From Phenylobacterium sp. (lineage in GTDB: Bacteria; Pseudomonadota; Alphaproteobacteria; Caulobacterales; Caulobacteraceae), in NCBI GenBank assembly GCA_028291285.1, contig JAQGIJ010000361.1:1-6716 (forward strand): DNA of 6,716 nucleotides, read 5' to 3'. The position numbers and the translations under genes are program-made. The notes under the pieces were generated by a model that searched no databases, was not told the DNA's origin, and saw only the letters and a list, made by a program, of their open reading frames with translations. Positions 1 through 6,716 of this stretch are shown one piece after another; positions within the stretch are counted from its first letter, which is position 1, and every line of letters begins with the position of its first letter.

Positions 1-603
1 GGGGAGCTCAGCCTCGACGAGGCGCTGGCGCACCTGGCGATGCTCTGCGCAGCCACCGGCCTGCCGGTGAACGCCGACTTCGAGGCGGGCTTCGCCGAGG
101 ACGCGGCGGGCGTCGCGCGCAGCGTCACCCGGGCGATCGGGACCGGCGTGGCCGGGCTTTCGATCGAGGACCGGCCGGCCGGCCGCAGCCCGACCCTCTA
201 TCCGCAGGACGAGGCCGTGGCGCGGATCCGCGCCGCCCGCGCCGCCATCGACGCCTCCGGCGAGGACGTGATCCTGGTGGCCCGCAGCGAGGGCTTCCTC
301 GTCGGCCGCACCGACCTCGCCGAGACCATCGCCCGCCTGCAGGCCTACGCCGAAGCCGGCGCCGACTGCCTCTATGCGCCGGGCGTGCGCGAGCTCTCCG
401 CCATCGGCGAGCTGGTGACCGCCGTCGCGCCCAGGCCGGTCAACGTCCTGCTCAGCACCACAGAGGCCTCCGTCCCCGAGCTCGCCGCCGCCGGCGTCCG
501 CCGCGTCAGCGTCGGCGGCGCGCTCGCCGCCCACGCCTGGAAAGCCTTCGATCAGGCCGCCGAGATGCTGCTCAACGAAGGCCGCCTCCCGCCGCGGGGC
601 TAA
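1..603 (+). CDS. Isocitrate lyase/PEP mutase superfamily protein, 5'-truncated by window edge
   Basis: The reading frame is open from base 1 to a TAA stop at 601-603, giving 200 residues of a TIM-barrel family whose members are usually about 250-280 aa, so the N-terminal strands are missing. Visible hallmarks, numbered from base 1, are VNADFEAGF (23-31), where the family metal-binding strand sits, AGLSIED (51-57) with the conserved acid E56, VARSEGF (93-99), the stretch AYAEAGADCLYAPG (115-128) and PVNVL (146-150). True isocitrate and 2-methylisocitrate lyases have a K-[KR]-C-G-H catalytic loop just after the IED strand; here that segment reads RPAGRSPTLYP and the loop is absent. The first Asp of the usual DxD pair is Asn24. 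It therefore belongs to the broad, poorly characterised branch of C-C or P-C bond-cleaving enzymes acting on 2-oxo or 2-hydroxy acids. The substrate cannot be told from this sequence. It converges on the hydrolase pair and shows no link to the SUF genes. Confidence 0.88.
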   Translation, partial: GELSLDEALAHLAMLCAATGLPVNADFEAGFAEDAAGVARSVTRAIGTGVAGLSIEDRPAGRSPTLYPQDEAVARIRAARAAIDASGEDVILVARSEGFLVGRTDLAETIARLQAYAEAGADCLYAPGVRELSAIGELVTAVAPRPVNVLLSTTEASVPELAAAGVRRVSVGGALAAHAWKAFDQAAEMLLNEGRLPPRG

Positions 604-606
604 ACC

Positions 607-632
607 CCCTCTCCCCGCGAGCGGGGAGAGGG
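607..632. terminator. Perfect GC-rich hairpin between convergent genes, probable bidirectional terminator
   Basis: CCCTCTCCCCG (607-617) is exactly complementary to CGGGGAGAGGG (622-632), giving an 11-bp perfect stem around the tetraloop CGAG. It fills almost the whole gap between the plus-strand stop at 603 and the minus-strand stop codon at 633-635. Position and symmetry suit a terminator serving both transcripts. There is no real U-tract: only three T follow on the minus-strand read and none on the plus-strand read. It may therefore stall polymerase weakly, protect 3' ends, or be one copy of a dispersed intergenic palindrome of this type. Confidence 0.6.
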
Positions 633-1004
633 CTAGAGCGTCACGTAGAGCTCGCTCTCGATGATCCACTGGCCGAGGCTCCTGCGCCAGACGGCGAGGT
701 AGGTTCCGGCCATCTCCGAGCCCTTCCAGTCCGCCGCCCAGCGGCCGTGCTCGGCGGCGCGCACGCCCGCGGCGTCCAGCTCCACGGTCTGCGGCGTGCG
801 CACATAGGTGACGAAGTCGGGGTCGGCGAACTGGGCGCCGAAGGCCTGCACCACCGCCGCGGCGCCGAGGATCAGCGCCCCGTCGCCGGTGATCAGCCGT
901 ACGTCGGGGGCGAAGAACGGCTTCAGCCGCGCCGCCTCGTGGGCGGCGATGATCTTGTTGGTCAGCCGCCGCCGGGCCCGGATCGCGTCTTCCGGCGCCG
1001 TCAC
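633..1004 (-). CDS. NTF2-like / DUF4440-type small protein
   Basis: A 123-aa protein with the features of the nuclear transport factor 2 (SnoaL/DUF4440, cystatin-like cone) fold: an N-terminal helix (about 6-25, RARRRLTNKIIAAHEA), the FFAPDV element (30-35), ITGDGALILGAAAV (38-51), then the beta-sheet run with YVRTP (67-71), EHGRWAADW (85-93), GTYLAVWRR (100-108) and the ending WIIESELYVTL (113-123). The fold houses small-molecule enzymes, binding proteins and many unknowns; no catalytic residue is clear and it has no cysteine, signal peptide or membrane segment. The start is GTG at 1004; AGGGG overlapping the upstream gene's TAG stop provides a ribosome site about 9 nt ahead. It lies 9 nt downstream of the alpha/beta hydrolase, so the two are probably co-transcribed. 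Family placement is firm, function unknown. Confidence 0.85.
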   Translation of the reverse strand: MTAPEDAIRARRRLTNKIIAAHEAARLKPFFAPDVRLITGDGALILGAAAVVQAFGAQFADPDFVTYVRTPQTVELDAAGVRAAEHGRWAADWKGSEMAGTYLAVWRRSLGQWIIESELYVTL

Positions 1005-1013
1005 CGCGGACCC

Positions 1014-1664
1014 CTAGGCCGGCTGGGCGGCCAGGCGCTTGTCGAGATAGGCGGCGACGCGCTTTTCGACGTCCGGCAGGTTCTCGGCCCAGAAGTGGCT
1101 GGCGCCGTCCACCACCTCGTAGTCGATGACGATCCCTTTTTGGGTGCGCAGCTTGGAGACCACCTTCTCCACGTCGGAGGGCGGCACCACGCTGTCGGCG
1201 CTGCCGTGCAGGATCAGGCCCGAGGCCGGGCAGGGGGCCAGGAAGGAGAAGTCGTAGGCGTTGGTCGGCGGCGAGACGGAGATGAAGCCGTCGGTCTCCG
1301 GCCGGCGCATCAGCAGCTGCATGCCCACCCAGGCGCCGAACGAATAGCCCGCCACCCAGCACTGCGAGGCCGCCGGATTGGTGGACTGCAGCCAGTCGAG
1401 CGCCGTCGCCGCGTCCGCCAGCTCGCCGATGCCGCCGTCGAACTCGCCCTGGCTGCGGCCGACGCCGCGGAAGTTGAACCGCAGCACCGAGAAGCCGCGC
1501 TTCATGAACAGGTGGAACAGCTGCACGGTCACCGGATTGTTCATCTGGCCGCCGGCCTTGGGGTGCGGGTGCAGGATCAGCGCCACGGGCGCGGTCTCGC
1601 TCTTGCCCTGGGAATAGCGCCCCTCGATCCGCCCGGCGGCGCCGGTCAGGACAACCTCTGGCAT
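1014..1664 (-). CDS. Alpha/beta hydrolase (COG2945-like predicted serine hydrolase)
   Basis: A 216-aa cytoplasmic serine hydrolase with a single minimal alpha/beta-hydrolase domain. The sequence shows the oxyanion-region motif HPHPKAGGQMNNP (32-44), the strand-turn FNFRGVGRSQGEFDGGIGE (63-81), the nucleophile elbow GYSFG (106-110, Ser108), the acid loop HGSAD (153-157, Asp157) and the catalytic His in GASHF (187-191, His190), so the full Ser-Asp-His triad is present. HPHP...GG...NNPV and RGVG.S.G are typical of the short family often labelled COG2945 or dienelactone-hydrolase-like; a carboxylesterase-type reaction is likely but the substrate is unknown. The start is ATG at 1662-1664 with AGAGGA a few bases upstream. 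It is transcribed divergently from iscR across a 155-bp gap and precedes the NTF2-like gene by 9 nt. No signal peptide is seen. Confidence 0.9.
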   Translation of the reverse strand: MPEVVLTGAAGRIEGRYSQGKSETAPVALILHPHPKAGGQMNNPVTVQLFHLFMKRGFSVLRFNFRGVGRSQGEFDGGIGELADAATALDWLQSTNPAASQCWVAGYSFGAWVGMQLLMRRPETDGFISVSPPTNAYDFSFLAPCPASGLILHGSADSVVPPSDVEKVVSKLRTQKGIVIDYEVVDGASHFWAENLPDVEKRVAAYLDKRLAAQPA

Positions 1665-1685
1665 CTAGGTCCTCTTCGCCCTCGA

Positions 1686-1710
1686 ATACTTGACTACTGC
1701 GCTCGGTCTT
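1686..1710 (+). promoter_or_regulatory. Candidate IscR operator (type 1-like), strong left half-site
   Basis: ATACTTGACTA at 1686-1696 matches every position of the left half of the E. coli type 1 IscR site (ATASYYGACTR). The right half at 1700-1710 (CGCTCGGTCTT) is weaker, agreeing at about 6 of 11 positions. It lies 110-134 bp upstream of iscR and covers the predicted -35 element, the expected layout for autorepression by [2Fe-2S]-IscR. The half-site match is seen directly; function and relevance of an E. coli consensus here are inference. Confidence 0.45.
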
Positions 1711-1718
1711 CCTAAGTC
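1690..1718 (+). promoter_or_regulatory. Predicted housekeeping promoter of the iscR-suf operon
   Basis: TTGACTA (1690-1696) is followed after 14 nt by CCTAAGTC (1711-1718). This fits the Caulobacter housekeeping sigma-factor consensus TTGaCgS - N10-14 - GCTANAWC with two mismatches in the -10 octamer. It is in the AT-richer part of an otherwise very GC-rich gap and points toward iscR. Transcription would begin near 1725, leaving a leader of about 95 nt. No obvious terminator or riboswitch structure is visible in that leader. Confidence 0.45.
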
Positions 1719-1819
1719 GCACCCATCCGGGCACGACCGGTCTCACGTCCGCGCGAAGGCGGCGGCTTTTAGCACAGCGCGGCCGCGATGCGCGCGAAAA
1801 CTGCATTGGGTGCAAGGCC

Positions 1820-2254
1820 ATGCGGCTGTCGACCAAAGGACGCTACGCGGTCATGGCGATGGCCGACCTGGCCAGGCGCGAAGCCGGCGCTGGCCGCGCC
1901 GTGGCGCTGGCCGATATCGCCGAGCGCCAGGAGATCTCGCTCTCCTATCTCGAGCAGCTGTTTGCCCGGCTCCGCCGCAAGGGGCTGGTGCGGAGCGCCC
2001 GCGGCCCCGGCGGCGGCTATCGCCTGGTCCGCAGCGCCGCGGAGACCAACATCGCCGAGATCGTCCACGCCGTCGACGAGCCGCTGCACGCCACCCGCTG
2101 CGCCGAGTCCAAGGGCTGCATGCTGAAGGGCGAGCGCTGCCTGACCCACGACCTCTGGGAAGACCTCGGCCACCACATCGAGGACTACCTCGCCTCGGTC
2201 AGCCTGGCCGATGTCCTGAGCGGCCGGCTCTCCGCCGACCGGGAGGCCGCATGA
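1820..2254 (+). CDS. iscR: Rrf2-family Fe-S cluster-sensing regulator IscR
   Basis: A 144-aa Rrf2 winged-helix transcription factor that senses cellular Fe-S status. It opens with the diagnostic MRLSTKGRYAVMAM. The helix-turn-helix follows (about 28-58, with the recognition helix in ISLSYLEQLFARLRRKGLV), then the wing RGPGGGYRL (61-69), and AVDEPLHATRC (84-94) leading into the cluster loop. Cys94, Cys100, Cys107 and His110 (in CLTH) match the three Cys and one His that bind [2Fe-2S] in E. coli IscR (C92, C98, C104, H107). This favours IscR over the related iron regulator RirA, which lacks the CLTH ending. The Cys100-Cys107 spacing is one residue longer than in E. coli. The start is fixed by the family N-terminus; the ribosome site is poor (AAGG only 2 nt from ATG). 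Its stop overlaps the desulfurase start as ATGA. It probably represses its own operon when cluster-loaded and may act differently as apo-protein. Confidence 0.94.
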   Translation: MRLSTKGRYAVMAMADLARREAGAGRAVALADIAERQEISLSYLEQLFARLRRKGLVRSARGPGGGYRLVRSAAETNIAEIVHAVDEPLHATRCAESKGCMLKGERCLTHDLWEDLGHHIEDYLASVSLADVLSGRLSADREAA

Positions 2255-3420
2255 GCCGCGCGTCCGTCTATCTCGACTATAACGCCACCGCCCCCGCGCG
2301 CCCGCAGGCCGCCGCGGCGGTGGCCCATGCGCTGCAGGTGGGCGGCAATCCGTCGTCCGTGCACGCCGCCGGCCGCGCCGCCCGGGCGCTGGTCGAGCAG
2401 GCCCGCGAGGAGGTGGCCCAGCTGGTCGCCGCGCCGGCCTCCACGGTGGTCTTCACCTCCGGCGGCACCGAGGCCAATGCGCTTGCCCTCGAAAGCGCCG
2501 TGGCCGCCGGCGCGCGCCGGCTGGTCGTCAGCGCCGTCGAGCACGACAGCGTGCTGGAGACCGCGAAGGCCTCCGGCGCCGCCGTGGAGCTCCTGCCCGT
2601 GACCCGCGACGGCGTCGCCGACCTGGATTGGCTGCGCGCGCGACTCGCCGCCTGGGACGCCGCCGACGGCCGGCCCTTCGTCGCCCTGATGCTGGCCAAC
2701 AACGAGACCGGCGTGATCCAGCCGGTGGCCGAGGCCGCGCAGATCGTCCGCGCCGCCGTCGGCTGGCTGCACGTGGATGCCGTCCAGGCCGCCGGCAAGA
2801 TCGCCCTCGACAGCCGCGCGCTGGGCGCCGACACCCTCAGCGTCTCGGCCCACAAGCTCGGCGGGCCGCAGGGCGTGGGCGCGCTCACCTTCGGCCCGCG
2901 GGCCGTCCTGTCGCGCCGCCAGCACGGCGGCGGGCAGGAGCGCGGCCGCCGGGCCGGAACGGAAAATGTTCCCGGAATCAGTGGCTTCGGCGCGGCCGCG
3001 AAGGCGGCGCTCGAAGACCTCCAAGCGATCAGGGCGCAGGCCCGCTGGCGCGACGCGGCGGCCGCGCGGCTATCGGCGGCGGGCGGCGTGGTGCTGGGCG
3101 ATCGCGCGCCGCGCCTGGCCAACACGCTCTGCCTGGCCGACCCGGGCGTCGCCGCCGAGCTGCAGGTCATGGCGCTCGACCTCGCCGGCGTGATGGTCAG
3201 CGCCGGCGCCGCCTGCTCCTCGGGCAAGGTCAAGCCCAGCCACGTGCTGCAGGCCATGGGCGAGACTGCGCTCGCCGGCTCGGCGATCCGCGTAAGCGGC
3301 GGCTGGGCCACGACCGAAGAAGACTGGAACAGGCTTGCCGAAGCCTGGTTGGCCGCGCATGAGCGCCAGGCCCAGCGGCGCAACGAGCGTCGCGGCGCCC
3401 CCCTCGTCGCAGGAGTTTGA
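2251..3420 (+). CDS. Cysteine desulfurase, class I (NifS/IscS type)
   Basis: A 389-aa PLP-dependent enzyme converting L-cysteine to L-alanine and an enzyme-bound persulfide, the sulfur source for cluster assembly. The aminotransferase class V fold runs from YLDYNATAP (7-15), through NPSSVHAAGR (33-42), FTSGGTEANALAL (68-80), EHDSV (97-101, His98 stacking on PLP), LANNETGV (148-155) and HVDAVQ (174-179, Asp176), to the PLP lysine in SAHKLGGPQG (199-208, Lys202). RRAGTEN is at 233-239. The active cysteine is Cys322 in SAGAACSSG (317-325), on the longer mobile loop typical of class I enzymes rather than the short loop of SufS. The last 20 residues form an Arg-rich tail. The ATG overlaps the iscR stop (ATGA) and has GGGAGG upstream, so translation is coupled. 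No IscU gene is present, so sulfur probably goes to SufB or an unseen carrier. A separate SufS-type enzyme further downstream would be typical of alphaproteobacterial suf operons. Confidence 0.93.
   Translation: MSRASVYLDYNATAPARPQAAAAVAHALQVGGNPSSVHAAGRAARALVEQAREEVAQLVAAPASTVVFTSGGTEANALALESAVAAGARRLVVSAVEHDSVLETAKASGAAVELLPVTRDGVADLDWLRARLAAWDAADGRPFVALMLANNETGVIQPVAEAAQIVRAAVGWLHVDAVQAAGKIALDSRALGADTLSVSAHKLGGPQGVGALTFGPRAVLSRRQHGGGQERGRRAGTENVPGISGFGAAAKAALEDLQAIRAQARWRDAAAARLSAAGGVVLGDRAPRLANTLCLADPGVAAELQVMALDLAGVMVSAGAACSSGKVKPSHVLQAMGETALAGSAIRVSGGWATTEEDWNRLAEAWLAAHERQAQRRNERRGAPLVAGV
3411..3415 (+). promoter_or_regulatory. Ribosome binding site deciding the sufB start
   Basis: AGGAG at 3411-3415 is within the last codons of the desulfurase gene. 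Two starts follow in the same frame: GTG at 3421 (5 nt away) and ATG at 3424 (8 nt away). The 8-nt spacing and the ATG codon favour 3424. The alternative adds one residue only. Confidence 0.65.
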
Positions 3421-3423
3421 GTG

Positions 3424-4889
<1,466 letters not shown>

Positions 4890-4893
<4 letters not shown>

Positions 4894-5300
4894 GCCAGCG
4901 CAGCCGCAGGCCGGCGACAAGGCCGCTCTCGCTCAAGGACGCCTTCGAGCGGGAGTACGCCCGCCGCGAGCTGGAGCGCCGCGCCCGCGACGAGGCCGAG
5001 CGCCTGCAGCAGGAGCGCGACCTCGAAGGCGCCGAGCAGCTGCACGCCGCGCTCGCCGACGATCCGGGGTTCCTCGAGGCCCGCGGGCTCACCGCCGATC
5101 GGCGCCGCTACACCGTCTCGCTCGACCACGCGCGCTTCCGCATCGCGGCCTATTTCGACGGCGGCAAGGTGGCCGTCACCCTGTCCGACAAGCGCGCCGC
5201 CCCCGCCTCCGCCGCCTCGCCCCGCCGCCAGGACACCGTCGAGGGCGCCGAGGACGCGCTCCGGCTGATCGCCCAGTTCCTCGTCGAAGAGACCCGCTGA
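4890..5300 (+). CDS. Uncharacterised 136-aa protein encoded between sufB and sufC
   Basis: I do not recognise this protein. The reading frame starts at the ATG overlapping the sufB stop (ATGA), with GGAGGG 9 nt upstream, and ends 4 nt before sufC, so it is translated as part of the operon. The N-terminus is basic ([12 protein letters not shown]), followed by a highly charged, probably long helix or coiled coil (about 15-55, rich in Arg, Glu and Gln). A likely beta-strand section follows (73-101: [24 protein letters not shown]), then an Ala/Ser/Pro linker (103-112) and a final amphipathic helix (116-136). There is no cysteine, so it cannot itself carry a persulfide or bind a cluster through thiols; it has only two histidines (52, 80). 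No signal peptide or membrane segment is seen. Coupling between two subunits of one complex suggests an accessory or assembly factor for SufB-SufC, but that is inference from position. Confidence 0.85.
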
Positions 5301-5304
5301 CCCC

Positions 5305-6051
5305 ATGCTGAAGATCGACAACCTGCACGCCCGCGTCGAGGCGAACGAGATCCTCAAAGGGCTCAGCCTGGAGGTCCCGGCCGGCGAGGTGCACGCCATC
5401 ATGGGCCCCAACGGCGCCGGCAAGTCGACGCTCTCCTACGTGCTGACCGGCCGCGCCGGCTACGAGGTGACGCAAGGCTCCGCCACGCTCGACGGCGAGG
5501 ACCTGCTGGCGCTCGCACCCGACCAGCGCGCCGCCCGCGGCGTCTTCCTGTCGTTCCAGTATCCCTTGGAAATTCCGGGGGTTCCGGCGCTCACCTTCAT
5601 CCGCACCGCGCTCAATGCCCAGCACAAGGCCCGCGGCGAGCCGGAGATCGCCGCCCCGGCCTTCCTCAAGCTCGCCCGCGAGAAGGCCGCCGCCCTGAAG
5701 ATCGACTTCGACATGCTGAAGCGGGCGCTCAACGTCGGCTTCTCCGGCGGCGAGAAGAAGCGGATGGAGATCCTGCAGATGGCCATGCTGCAGCCCCGCT
5801 TCCTGATCCTCGACGAGACCGACAGTGGTCTCGACATCGACGCCCTGCGCATCGTCTCCGAAGGGGTCAACGCGCTGCGCTCGCCGGACCGCTCGATGCT
5901 GGTGATCACCCACTACCAGCGGCTCCTGGACTACATTACGCCCGACCGGGTGCATGTGCTGAGCGGCGGGCGGATCGTCGCCTCCGGCGGGCCGGAGCTG
6001 GCGCACGAGCTCGAGCGCGAGGGTTACGACCGCTACGCGAGGGCCGCATGA
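5305..6051 (+). CDS. sufC: Fe-S cluster assembly ATPase SufC
   Basis: A 248-aa ABC-type ATPase, the same length as E. coli SufC, which dimerises on SufB-SufD and uses ATP to drive the conformational change needed for cluster assembly. All motifs are intact: Walker A GPNGAGKS (34-41, Lys40), Q-loop at Gln85 in SFQYPLEIPG, signature FSGGEKKR (146-153, with Lys152), Walker B FLILDETDSGLD (166-177, Glu171 and Asp173) and the H-loop His203 in ITHYQRLL. The EKKR signature and DETDSGLD, in place of the transporter-style DEPTSGLD, separate SufC from ordinary ABC transporter ATPases. There is no membrane domain. The ATG at 5305 lies 4 nt after the preceding stop. The ribosome site is weak (nearest purine run GAAGAG is well upstream), so translation probably depends on coupling to the small upstream gene. 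Its stop overlaps the sufD start as ATGA. Confidence 0.97.
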   Translation: MLKIDNLHARVEANEILKGLSLEVPAGEVHAIMGPNGAGKSTLSYVLTGRAGYEVTQGSATLDGEDLLALAPDQRAARGVFLSFQYPLEIPGVPALTFIRTALNAQHKARGEPEIAAPAFLKLAREKAAALKIDFDMLKRALNVGFSGGEKKRMEILQMAMLQPRFLILDETDSGLDIDALRIVSEGVNALRSPDRSMLVITHYQRLLDYITPDRVHVLSGGRIVASGGPELAHELEREGYDRYARAA

Positions 6052-6716
6052 ACCTCGGCGTCGCCATCGCCGAGCGCAACGCCGCCGAGCTGCCCAGCCG
6101 GCGCGACGAGGACTGGCGCTGGACCGACCTGCGCGGGCTGATCCGCCAGGTCCCGGAGCCGTCCGCCCTGCTTGCGCCGGAGAGCGCCGGCGCGGGCCCG
6201 TTCGCCGGCCTCGCCGGGCGCACCCTGGTCATCGCCAACGGCCGCGGCGGCGAGAGCGTCGCGGTGACCTCCGACGAGGTGCTGGCGCTGGACATCGTCG
6301 CCGACGGCGCCGGCGCCCATGCCGCCGCGCTGCGGATCGCGGTCGCGCCGGGCGTGCGCCTGACCCTGCTGGAGAGCTATCGCGGGGAGGGGAGCTACCT
6401 CGCCCGCACGACGCTGGACCTGGCCATCGGCGAGGGCGCGCGGGTGGAGCGGATCGTGCTCGCCGACGAGCCCGCCGAGGCGGTCTGCGTCAGCCAGGCG
6501 CAGGTCGCGCTCTCGCCCCACGCCGAGTTTGTCCAGACCACGCTGACCGGCGGCGCGCGCCGCCAGCGGCTGGAGACCCGCGTCGTTCATCCCGGCGGCC
6601 ACGCGAAGCTGCGGCTCGACGGCGTCTATCTGCTGGCCGGCAAGCGCCACGCCGACCTCACCACCGCGGTGACCCACGAGGCCGTCGACGGGACCACCGA
6701 CCAGCTCACCAAGGGC
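6048..6716 (+). CDS. sufD: Fe-S cluster assembly protein SufD, 3'-truncated by window edge
   Basis: The frame is open from the ATG that overlaps the sufC stop to the last base of the window, giving 223 residues of a protein usually about 370-430 aa. SufD is the SufB paralogue that completes the SufBC2D scaffold and is linked to iron acquisition. The N-terminal family motif is EDWRWTDLR (21-29). After a variable linker the beta-helix begins near residue 90 (LRIAVAPGVRLTLLESYRG, 95-113) and continues through VERIVLADE (133-141), TRVVHPGGHAKLRLDGVYLLAG (177-198) and HADLTTAVTHEA (201-212), to TTDQLTKG at the cut. The conserved iron-related His (H360 in E. coli) and the SufC-contacting C-terminus lie beyond the edge. 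GAGGG 4 nt upstream supports the start. The N-terminal region is short compared with enterobacterial SufD, as often in alphaproteobacteria. Confidence 0.95.
   Translation, partial: MNLGVAIAERNAAELPSRRDEDWRWTDLRGLIRQVPEPSALLAPESAGAGPFAGLAGRTLVIANGRGGESVAVTSDEVLALDIVADGAGAHAAALRIAVAPGVRLTLLESYRGEGSYLARTTLDLAIGEGARVERIVLADEPAEAVCVSQAQVALSPHAEFVQTTLTGGARRQRLETRVVHPGGHAKLRLDGVYLLAGKRHADLTTAVTHEAVDGTTDQLTKG

Noticed and set aside
747..1715. A 322-codon plus-strand frame opposite the hydrolase and NTF2-like genes
   Set aside because: It is antisense to two proteins with intact family motifs; its own translation is Arg/Gly/His-rich without motifs.
1766..1773. GCTAAAAG on the minus strand as a -10 element for the hydrolase gene
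   Set aside because: It matches 7 of 8 positions of the Caulobacter -10 consensus, but no TTGAC-like -35 is found at the right distance, so I do not call a promoter.
1778..1787. CGCGGCCGCG palindrome in the divergent gap
   Set aside because: A 10-bp all-GC palindrome is common by chance at this base composition and is not placed with respect to the predicted promoter.
1788..2126. An ATG at 1788 that could be a leader peptide before iscR
   Set aside because: The frame does not stop before iscR but runs far into it, has no ribosome site, and gives an Arg/Ala/Pro-rich product typical of an out-of-frame read.
1690..2250. Extension of the desulfurase frame upstream to 1690
   Set aside because: The frame stays open by chance through the iscR gene. 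The family N-terminus (YLDYNATAP) begins seven residues after the ATG at 2251, which has a good GGGAGG site.

Overview
The window is very GC-rich (about 70% by eye, with nearly all third codon positions G or C). It carries the front of a SUF iron-sulfur cluster assembly operon led by an IscR-type regulator. The protein families, the gene order (regulator, class I cysteine desulfurase, sufB, small unknown gene, sufC, sufD) and a Caulobacter-type promoter match point to an alphaproteobacterium, most likely Caulobacterales (Phenylobacterium or Caulobacter-like). The genus is inference from gene order and protein style, not from a search.

Layout. Bases 1-603 (+) are the 3' part of an isocitrate lyase/PEP mutase superfamily gene whose start lies outside the window. 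A perfect GC-rich palindrome at 607-632 separates it from a convergent two-gene unit on the minus strand: an alpha/beta hydrolase (1014-1664) followed 9 nt later by an NTF2/DUF4440-like protein (633-1004). A 155-bp divergent gap (1665-1819) holds a plausible promoter and an IscR-like operator. From 1820 to the end, all genes are on the plus strand: iscR (1820-2254), cysteine desulfurase (2251-3420), sufB (3424-4893), an unrecognised 136-aa protein (4890-5300), sufC (5305-6051) and sufD (6048-6716, cut by the window end).

How it works together. The desulfurase takes sulfur from cysteine as a persulfide. SufB, SufC and SufD should form the SufBC2D scaffold ATPase that builds an Fe-S cluster. 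IscR carries the three Cys and one His that bind a [2Fe-2S] cluster in E. coli IscR, so it can report cluster supply back onto its own promoter. Three junctions overlap as ATGA and the other two are 3-4 nt gaps, so the six genes are almost certainly one transcript with coupled translation.

The operon itself is a known type. The parts most worth attention are the uncharacterised protein encoded between sufB and sufC, the perfect IscR half-site overlapping the predicted -35 element, the use of a class I (NifS/IscS-type) desulfurase in a SUF operon, and the ICL-like enzyme that lacks the usual lyase motif. I see no tRNA, rRNA, CRISPR array or mobile element, and no gene-free stretch longer than 155 bp.
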